This document shows, in pieces, positions 28,600 through 31,688 of a stretch of 31,688 nt of DNA. Position numbers and translations under genes: made by a program. This stretch comes from Reticulitermes lucifugus (taxonomy: Eukaryota; Arthropoda; Insecta; Blattodea; Rhinotermitidae), in the NCBI GenBank assembly GCA_026260175.1, contig JAKCWW010004659.1, positions 8,385 through 40,072 of the forward strand, read 5' to 3'. Numbering within the stretch: the first letter of the stretch is position 1; every line of letters begins with the position of its first letter. The notes under the pieces are model-generated. The model searched no databases. It was not told the DNA's origin and saw only the letters and a list, made by a program, of their open reading frames with translations.

Positions 28600-29000
28600 G
28601 TCTTCTACGCTTCTTGAACGTTGTTTATATCTTTACTGCGGTACTGCATCTGTTCCTTGAACCAGTCGTTTTACACGCACACTGAAACGTGCCGGTTTTA
28701 TCGGTCTCACCAATGACCAACATCGAAATTCCGCTGTACAAATCTGACAGCGGAAGTTGCCGCTGGGCACGAGATGGCAGCACTCGCACAAGCGGCATAG
28801 CAGGCATCACCCCCTTCCCACAGATCGACCTCTTCGTCAGTTCGTCCAGTATGACCTGTGGATGTGTGGTTCAGTCGCGTAATATCGCGCCATGAGAACA
28901 AGTGTTGTTGTGTGTGTGTTAGTATGACTGCTAAGCGCTTCCTCGTGACTGCTCTGACATCCATCTGTTCGACTGGCGACATGGTTCTGACCGTCTTACA
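28600..29000 (+). promoter_or_regulatory. Candidate CpG-rich promoter and 5' leader of a plus-strand gene
   Basis: Upstream of the candidate start at 29001 the sequence is rich in CpG, unlike the rest of the window, and contains arthropod initiator-like TCAGTT (28837-28842) and TCAGTC (28871-28876). A short upstream ORF from ATG 28924 (MTAKRFLVTALTSICSTGDM...) overlaps the main start in another frame and stops at 29016. Promoter status is inference from composition and position only. Confidence 0.3.
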
Positions 29001-29210
29001 ATGGGTCGCACTATAGCAACAGCTGCTGCCGTCAGCACTTTACTTCTGTCGCTTTTGTTTGGAATGTTCATTTACGCGACCAATATGGCGGCGGCATCTA
29101 CAACAGCATCGCCGGCGACAGACGTTTCCATCTGTGTGCGTCAAGGCTGCAACTGTACCAGTACAGCCCCGCACTGGCTAATAGTCACGTGTGCCTTCAA
29201 CAGCAAACAG
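29001..29210 (+). CDS. Candidate first coding exon of a secreted or membrane LRR-type protein
   Basis: ATG at 29001 in good context (ACAATGG) opens 70 codons ending at CAG|GCAAGT, a strong GC-type donor, in phase 0. The peptide has a hydrophobic leader (TIATAAAVSTLLLSLLFGMF, residues 4-23, with IYAT after it), a Ser/Thr/Ala spacer, then CVRQGCNCTSTAPHWLIVTC. The Cys spacing CxxxxCxC...C is that of an LRR N-terminal cap. No LRR follows in this exon, and no downstream exon was found before 31688. It is antisense to hiw and would be nested in its intron. It could be a chance open frame, so the gene call is tentative and no specific family member is named. Confidence 0.42.
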
Positions 29211-29644
29211 GCAAGTGGTCGGATGTCCTTGTCAGCTCAGATATTGAAATAAATGCGAAAGTACTAGCTTTAGCAAACCACATGGCGAGTTTTTTGGGCC
29301 CGAACAACGTGGATTGTGACAGCAATAGGACTGTCATGTATCTGGCACTTCATCGCTGGCCTCTCGCCGCGAAGCCCCAGGGTCCGTCCCAGGACAGTCC
29401 GTGTACGCATGTGGGATTTGTGATGGACAAAGTGACAGTGGGGCAGGTTTCCTCAGAGTACTTAACATTTTCTCCCACAGTATTATTCCACAAGTGCTCC
29501 ATATTCATTAACCTATCACCAATGTGATATAAGCTTAGCAACTGCCAGTGGCCAATGACGCTCACACGCAGTCATTATGAACTACGTGTCACCAACTAAC
29601 TCCACATAGCAGAGTCCTTGGGAAGCTAGTACTTCCACAGCCAG

Positions 29645-29800
29645 TCAAAACATTCACCGCATTTTACGGAACCCGAATGTTCGTTACCGTGTTCACAACA
29701 GCCCGCAACTTGTCCCTACCCTGAACCAAACTAATCCAATCCATGCCCTCCCATCGTGTTCTGTAAGATCCATTTTAACACTATCCTGCAATATACGCCT
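29645..29800 (-). pseudogene. LINE ORF2 C-terminal fragment (second minus-strand copy)
   Basis: Nucleotide similarity to 13318-13462: both share CATTTTA-GG-ACCCG, a GTGTTCACAACAGCCC-like stretch, and GATCCATTTTAACACTATCC (TATTTTAATATTATC at 13.43 kb). On the minus strand it reads KMDLTEHDGRAWIGLVWFR and, shifted, ends in a VNTVTNIRVP-like segment. It is a heavily decayed tail of the same LINE family. Confidence 0.65.
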
Positions 29801-30770
29801 AGGTGAAGTGATCGCTTCAGACTTCCAAACAAAACTCTGTATATATTTGCCTTCCCCGCCATATGACACGTGCCCTGATAATTTTCCTCCTCCATTTCAT
29901 CGCCCAAATAGTATTTGATGAGCAGTACAAATCAGGAAGCTCCTCATTATGAAATTTCATCCAATCTTCTTTTACTTCCTCGCTCTTGTTGCTGATGTGC
30001 TTGCCCTAAGGTGAGAGACCAGGCAAAATTACGGTTCTGTACGTACTTATAGCACCGACTTGAACAACCTGCTGAGTACCAGTACCAGTACCTAGACAGA
30101 CATCCGTCCGTCACGCTAAAACATCCACGTCTGGAATCGTCAAGCTCCTAAATGTCCATCTATATAATGGTAGTAGCCTTATCTTCAACTATAGGATCAT
30201 TACTTTATCTAGCCTATATCAGCGGTCACTTTCCGCCGCTATTCCATGCACGTGTTGGCGGCCACTAGAGACGTCGTTGGTTTGTGCCACTGCTGTTCAA
30301 GCGGTGTTACGCGCAGTTATGTGGGAATTGTCATTTGTGTCATAAGTCAGTTTTAAAGATATCATTTGCATTAGTAAAATTGTTTTAAATGTATGTAAAT
30401 GAAAACAAAAACGAAGTGTATCCCAAATTACTGTCTGATTTTTCGAATATCAATACAGATTGTCCTCCATTGTCCAACGTCGACTCACGTCCAGATATTG
30501 TAACATGTTTAAACATGTTAATCAGCGCGTCACACTGACAGTCATGGTTACTCTTCTTAGCTCCTGAATTACATTTTTAGACGGAAAACTACAGTCATAA
30601 ACCGTTACAAACCTTCAACATATTCTGAGGGTGGGGCGGGGCAGCAGCAAGCAGCAACTCGGCACATTTTGCGACAGAGACAGGCCCAAATGTGTTTATG
30701 CAGATAATTCGCGCGACTGTCCAGATAATGTTGCAGTTCTGCTGCAACTGACGGACGTTTCATTACACCG

Positions 30771-30845
30771 AGCAAGTTAGCTCAGCGGTAACGATTTTGG
30801 TTTGTACTCGTGAGGTACCGGGTTCGAGATGTACGTGTAACGTAA
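30771..30845 (+). mobile_element. tRNA-like sequence, probable SINE head
   Basis: TTAGCTCAGCGGTAA (30777-30791) is an A box and GGTTCGAGATG (30821-30831) a B box, about 44 bp apart as in tRNA genes. A convincing acceptor stem and 3' end are not visible, so a SINE or tRNA pseudogene is more likely than a working tRNA gene. Confidence 0.55.
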
Positions 30846-31501
30846 CATTTGGGCGCCACATTACGTTGAACATCGTCAACTGTTTCTTCTGCTTTTCTGT
30901 CCCTGCCGTACTCCTTGTACTTATATACATGCATGTAGGTCTTCATGTCTGTTACGTTCAGCTCGATTTTGGCGAAATTCGAATTTGTTCTACAGATTCT
31001 AGAAAAAAAACCATTTCGCGAGAATCCGTCCAGTGGGAGCCGATTTCTTCCATGCAGACGCACAGACACCACGCAGTTAATAGTCATATTTCGCAATTGA
31101 TTTATTTCCGAACGATGATAAAACCGACGGTGTGGGCGTCAATCCGTATTTTTCCACTAGTCCAGATATTACAAATGAGACTGCATATGATAATGATGGC
31201 ACGTCGAAGCTTTTACACTGAGCGACCAGAATTTGAAAACTTGTAAGAGACCCTGTATTTCTCGGAATCCTGTATTTCTCAATGTCTGTACAGTTTAGTT
31301 CACATCTACAGTAGTTCCAAGTGCAGTATCATTAATGAACAGCCAGCTGCAGCGACTGGGGAAAACAGCGGTCATGGCCGAATTCCAGTTATTCGTACAG
31401 TGCCTGGAGGGACTGAGGACAACCACTAACACTTGTTTGTGTATATCCCAAGTAGCGGCAGCATTGGTACCCACATTACGTCAAAGTCACGTTACGATTG
31501 A

Positions 31502-31526
31502 CGGTCGGTCGGTCAGTCAGTCTGTC
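31502..31526. repeat. Short (GTCG/GTCA)n microsatellite
   Basis: GGTCGGTCGGTCAGTCAGTC tract. Its tetramer unit is like that of the longer array at 17.36 kb. Confidence 0.85.
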
Positions 31527-31597
31527 TTGTGGTGACCTCCAACGAAGATGGGTCCGCCTGGCGTCAGAAGCCACCGTCTTTGTTGGTTGTGCATTAT

Positions 31598-31617
31598 TTA
31601 CATATATATATATATAT
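31598..31617. repeat. (TA)n microsatellite
   Basis: ACATATATATATATATATG, a simple dinucleotide run just before the terminal SINE head. Confidence 0.95.
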
Positions 31618-31629
31618 GTTTTGTCTTGC

Positions 31630-31688
31630 CGATCCCAGTGGTCGTGCGGTCTAAGGCGTGGGTCTTCGGCCGCTCGCTTACTAGGATC
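31630..31688 (+). mobile_element. tRNA-derived SINE head, cut by the window end
   Basis: CCCAGTGGTCGTGCGGTCTA followed by AGGCGTGGGTCTTCGG resembles the A-box half of a tRNA-Leu/Ser-like SINE promoter. The B box would lie past the end of the window, so the call cannot be completed. Confidence 0.45.

Larger units (their letters stand above)
25699..28600. other. Region right of the first visible hiw exon
   Basis: Presumed hiw intron. It contains the foldback repeat near 25.83 kb and a SINE near 27.4 kb. No minus-strand exon with family motifs and the required phase (ending two bases into a codon) was found. The minus-strand open frame at 27880-28227 has no recognised motif. From about 27.9 kb CpG becomes frequent. 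Confidence 0.6.
29211..31688. other. Right-hand CpG-richer region without a confirmed gene
   Basis: Would be an intron of the candidate plus-strand gene and, at the same time, of hiw. It contains the LINE tail at 29.65-29.8 kb, tRNA-like sequences at 30.77 and 31.63 kb, and microsatellites near 31.5 and 31.6 kb. The open frames at 30797-31246 plus and 31335-31535 plus have no recognised motif. Confidence 0.5.

Noticed and set aside
30771-30845. Functional tRNA gene
   Set aside because: A and B boxes are present, but the acceptor stem arms do not pair convincingly and no clean anticodon stem could be drawn by eye.
30797-31246. 149-codon plus-strand open frame
   Set aside because: It begins inside a tRNA-like sequence and has no domain pattern, signal peptide or splice support. 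Treated as chance in CpG-richer DNA.

Overview
The window is animal nuclear DNA, most likely from an insect. The basis is one well-conserved multi-exon gene with canonical splice sites, introns of 0.1 to 6.7 kb, and introns full of worn transposons (mariner, pogo/Tigger, non-LTR LINEs, tRNA-derived SINEs and foldback MITE-like repeats). The repeat style would suit a cockroach, termite or other polyneopteran, but that placement is inference. There is no bacterial gene, CRISPR array or viral gene.

The main gene is on the minus strand. Eleven exons between 25698 and 2067 join in consistent phase into about 724 codons with no start or stop, so the gene runs off both ends of the window. The protein is the central part of the giant PHR-family E3 ubiquitin ligase (highwire in flies, MYCBP2/PAM in mammals, RPM-1 in worms). 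This part holds the filamin-type repeat (exons at 25.5, 24.2, 21.5 and 19.8 kb), a tandem pair of SH3b-like modules (exons at 19.8, 18.0, 17.7 and 14.8 kb), and a Ser/Pro/Arg-rich disordered linker (exons at 12.7, 10.9, 9.05 and 2.2 kb). The RCC1-like and PHR domains would lie off the right side, and the RING-type catalytic domain off the left side.

Layout from left to right. 1-114 is a 38-bp tandem repeat. 270-827 is a broken Tigger transposase end carrying an in-frame 84-bp duplication. 2067-2299 is the last visible exon. 2300-8957 is a large intron with foldback repeats and a 17-bp minisatellite. 8958-11035 holds two exons separated by a LINE remnant and a MITE. 11231-11565 is a Tigger end that could be mistaken for an exon. 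12590-14834 holds two exons separated by a long hairpin and by a 588-base assembly gap set in a 56-bp satellite. 15.7-17.46 kb is a dead mariner followed by a LINE 3' end with a tetranucleotide tail. 17.6-21.65 kb holds four exons. 21.7-23.3 kb is a dead LINE reverse transcriptase. 24.1-25.7 kb holds two exons. 25.7-31.7 kb has no recognised highwire exon.

The right-hand part, from about 27.9 kb, is visibly richer in CpG than the rest. It contains a plausible plus-strand first coding exon (29001-29210): a hydrophobic leader followed by a Cys cluster like an LRR N-terminal cap, ending in a strong GC-type splice donor. If the contig is correct, this would be a gene starting inside, and antisense to, a highwire intron. 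I found no clear new biological system. The most interesting items are the duplicated SH3b-like two-exon module, the possible nested gene, the near-perfect intronic hairpin at 13.1 kb, and the phase argument showing that the open frame at 11.4 kb is transposon, not exon.
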